From Mailhella massiliensis (lineage in GTDB: Bacteria; Desulfobacterota; Desulfovibrionia; Desulfovibrionales; Desulfovibrionaceae), in NCBI RefSeq assembly GCF_020741395.1, contig NZ_DYZA01000021.1, forward strand, positions 1 through 8,047: DNA of 8,047 nt, in the 5' to 3' direction. The translations under genes were made by a program, and so were the position numbers. This document shows positions 7,277-8,047 of this stretch, piece by piece; the first letter of the stretch is position 1, and each line of letters starts with the position of its first letter. Under the pieces are notes generated by a model. The model saw nothing but the letters and a program-made list of their open reading frames with translations. It had not been told where the DNA came from and made no database searches.

Positions 7277-7282
7277 GAAAAC

Positions 7283-7296
7283 CGGCGGAAACGCCG
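7283..7296 (+). repeat. Short GNRA-capped hairpin after the pump gene
   Basis: CGGCG (7283-7287) pairs with CGCCG (7292-7296) around a GAAA tetraloop, starting seven bases beyond the pump stop codon. It precedes the operon terminator and may protect the transcript 3' end. No U-run follows. Confidence 0.45.
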
Positions 7297-7316
7297 CTCC
7301 GCCCGTGACATGAAAC

Positions 7317-7348
7317 AAAAAAGGCCGCCTGAAAAGGCGGCCTTTTTT
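7317..7348 (+). terminator. Intrinsic terminator of the efflux operon (bidirectional form)
   Basis: GGCCGCC (7323-7329) pairs perfectly with GGCGGCC (7336-7342) around TGAAAA, flanked by six A on the left (7317-7322) and six T on the right (7343-7348). The A and T runs extend the stem to 13 bp, and the structure would work on both strands. It ends the pump operon 40 bases after the stop and would block minus-strand transcription coming from the insertion sequence. Confidence 0.92.
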
Positions 7349-7358
7349 CATGCCCTAG

Positions 7359-8032
7359 GCTGATGACAGGCGTGTCGTCAGCGGCATTATCTATGTCATC
7401 AAGCACGGCCTGCAATGGAAAGATGCCCCGCGCGAGTATGGACCATACAAAACTCTCTACAATCGTTTTATCCGCTGGAGCCGATTGGGTGTCTTTAACA
7501 GGATTTTTGCGGAGCTTGTTGAGCAAAACGGCTCCACAACACGCTTGATGATTGATACCACACATCTCAAGGCACACAGGACAGCAGCAAGTTTGCTGAA
7601 AAAAGGGGCCTTTCCCGATGTATCGGACGCACAAAAGGCGGCCTGAATTCAAAACTCCACGCTGTCTGCAATGCCTTCGGTCAACCGTTGGCCTTCCATC
7701 TGTCCGGCGGTCAGGTGAGCGACTACAAAGGCGCTGCTGTCCTGCTTGATACTCTGCCGCAGGCCGGGGAGCTTCTGGCGGATAGAGGCTATGATGCCGA
7801 CTGGTTTCGTCATGCCTTGTCCCGTAAAGGAATCACGCCGTGTATTCCCGGCAGACACAGCCGGAAAACTCCGGTGGCCTATGACAAGGAGGTTTATAAG
7901 CAGCGGCACAAGATAGAAATCATGTTCGGCCGACTCAAGGATTGGCGCAGAATAGCCATGCGTTATGACCGTTGTGCCCACACGTTCTTTTCGGCTATTT
8001 GTCTCGCTGCCATTGTCATCTTTTATATTTAA
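7359..8032 (+). pseudogene. IS5-family DDE transposase, N-terminus missing, split over two frames
   Basis: The first frame (7359-7646) reads VVSGIIYVIKHGLQWKDAP, then YGPYKTLYNRF and MIDTTHLKAHRTAASLLKKG, and stops at TGA 7644-7646. The -1 frame continues the family sequence with IGRTKGGLNSKLHAV, SDYKGAA, LADRGYDADWF and IEIMFGRLKDWRR to TAA 8030-8032. The DDE triad is intact: D at 7554-7556, D at 7781-7783 and E at 7916-7918, the last inside the Y-(2)-R-(3)-E-(6)-K signature. Joined, about 224 residues remain of a family norm near 260-270. The missing part is the N-terminus with the start codon, so this copy should not make active transposase. The frame change may be programmed rather than a mutation. 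Confidence 0.85.
7599..7605 (+). other. Candidate -1 frameshift site AAAAAAG in the transposase
   Basis: Six A followed by G lie in the overlap between the two transposase frames, just after TTGCTG. Slippage by -1 here joins the two halves and gives KKRGLSRCIGRTKGG across the junction. Programmed frameshifting on A6G or A7 runs is known in some IS5-family groups. The run is not in the ideal X XXY YYZ phase relative to the first frame, and a lost C in the CCC at 7614-7616 would explain the same break. Confidence 0.4.
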
Positions 8033-8033
8033 T

Positions 8034-8045
8034 GAGTCCTGAACC
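8034..8045 (+). repeat. Probable right terminal inverted repeat of the IS
   Basis: GAGTCCTGAACC follows the transposase stop by one base and resembles IS5-family ends (reverse complement GGTTCAGGACTC). It is followed by TA, the target dinucleotide of several IS5-family groups, which are the last two bases of the window. The partner left repeat is absent. Confidence 0.6.
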
Positions 8046-8047
8046 TA

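Larger units (their letters stand above)
7359..8047 (+). mobile_element. 5'-truncated IS5-family insertion sequence
   Basis: This stretch carries most of an IS5-family transposase and ends in an apparent right terminal inverted repeat at 8034-8045. The left end is missing: the coding frame begins inside the protein at a DDRRV-like segment right after an in-frame TAG (7356-7358), and no matching left repeat is seen. The junction lies about ten bases beyond the operon terminator, at CTAG (7355-7358), a sequence that some IS5-group elements use as target. Base composition is lower in GC than the efflux genes, in line with acquired DNA. Its right end meets the window edge, so anything beyond is unseen. 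Confidence 0.85.

Noticed and set aside
3938..7351. 1137-codon open frame on the minus strand opposite the pump gene
   Set aside because: It lies antisense to a complete, motif-rich RND gene and its product is dominated by His, Gly, Val and Glu with no recognisable domain. This is the typical mirror of GC-biased codon use.
7332..7644. 12-base direct repeat AAAAGGCGGCCT in the operon terminator (7332-7343) and in the transposase (7633-7644)
   Set aside because: About two 12-base repeat pairs are expected by chance in 8 kb on a random-sequence estimate, and both copies are explained by terminator and coding constraints.
1..8047. CRISPR arrays, tRNA or rRNA genes, toxin-antitoxin or phage-defence modules
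   Set aside because: None was seen: no regularly spaced repeats, no cloverleaf or rRNA-like stretches, and no additional coding frames with relevant domains.

Overview
The window reads as chromosomal DNA from a GC-rich Gram-negative bacterium. The evidence is a tripartite RND efflux system with an outer-membrane channel, two lipoprotein signal peptides and strong Shine-Dalgarno sites. The exact lineage cannot be fixed by eye. A Desulfovibrio-like gut or sulfate-reducing lineage is a guess from overall style only.

Layout. Bases 1-370 hold no convincing gene but contain four hairpins, two of them good minus-strand intrinsic terminators. A LysR-type regulator (371-1279, minus, GTG start) is followed by a low-GC divergent promoter region (1280-1505) with one good sigma70-like promoter per strand and several inverted repeats. 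Reading right from there is a three-gene operon: an OprM/NodT-type outer-membrane channel lipoprotein (1506-2912), an AcrA/MexA-type periplasmic adaptor lipoprotein (2952-4145) and an AcrB/MexB-type inner-membrane RND pump (4145-7276). A perfect intrinsic terminator (7317-7348) closes the operon. From about 7359 to the right edge lies a 5'-truncated IS5-family insertion sequence, whose transposase is split over two frames and whose right terminal repeat ends at the window edge.

How the genes work together. The pump takes substrates from the inner membrane and periplasm using the proton gradient. The adaptor bridges it to the channel, which opens outside the cell. The divergent LysR protein is the obvious candidate regulator. 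One palindrome overlaps its own -35 box, and a second inverted repeat lies about 70 bp upstream of the inferred operon start, the usual geometry for LysR autorepression and target activation. The order channel-adaptor-pump is less common than the familiar adaptor-pump-channel order.

I see no clearly new biological system. The points most worth a second look are the operator architecture, the hairpin-rich tract downstream of lysR, and the recoded, truncated IS next to the operon terminator.
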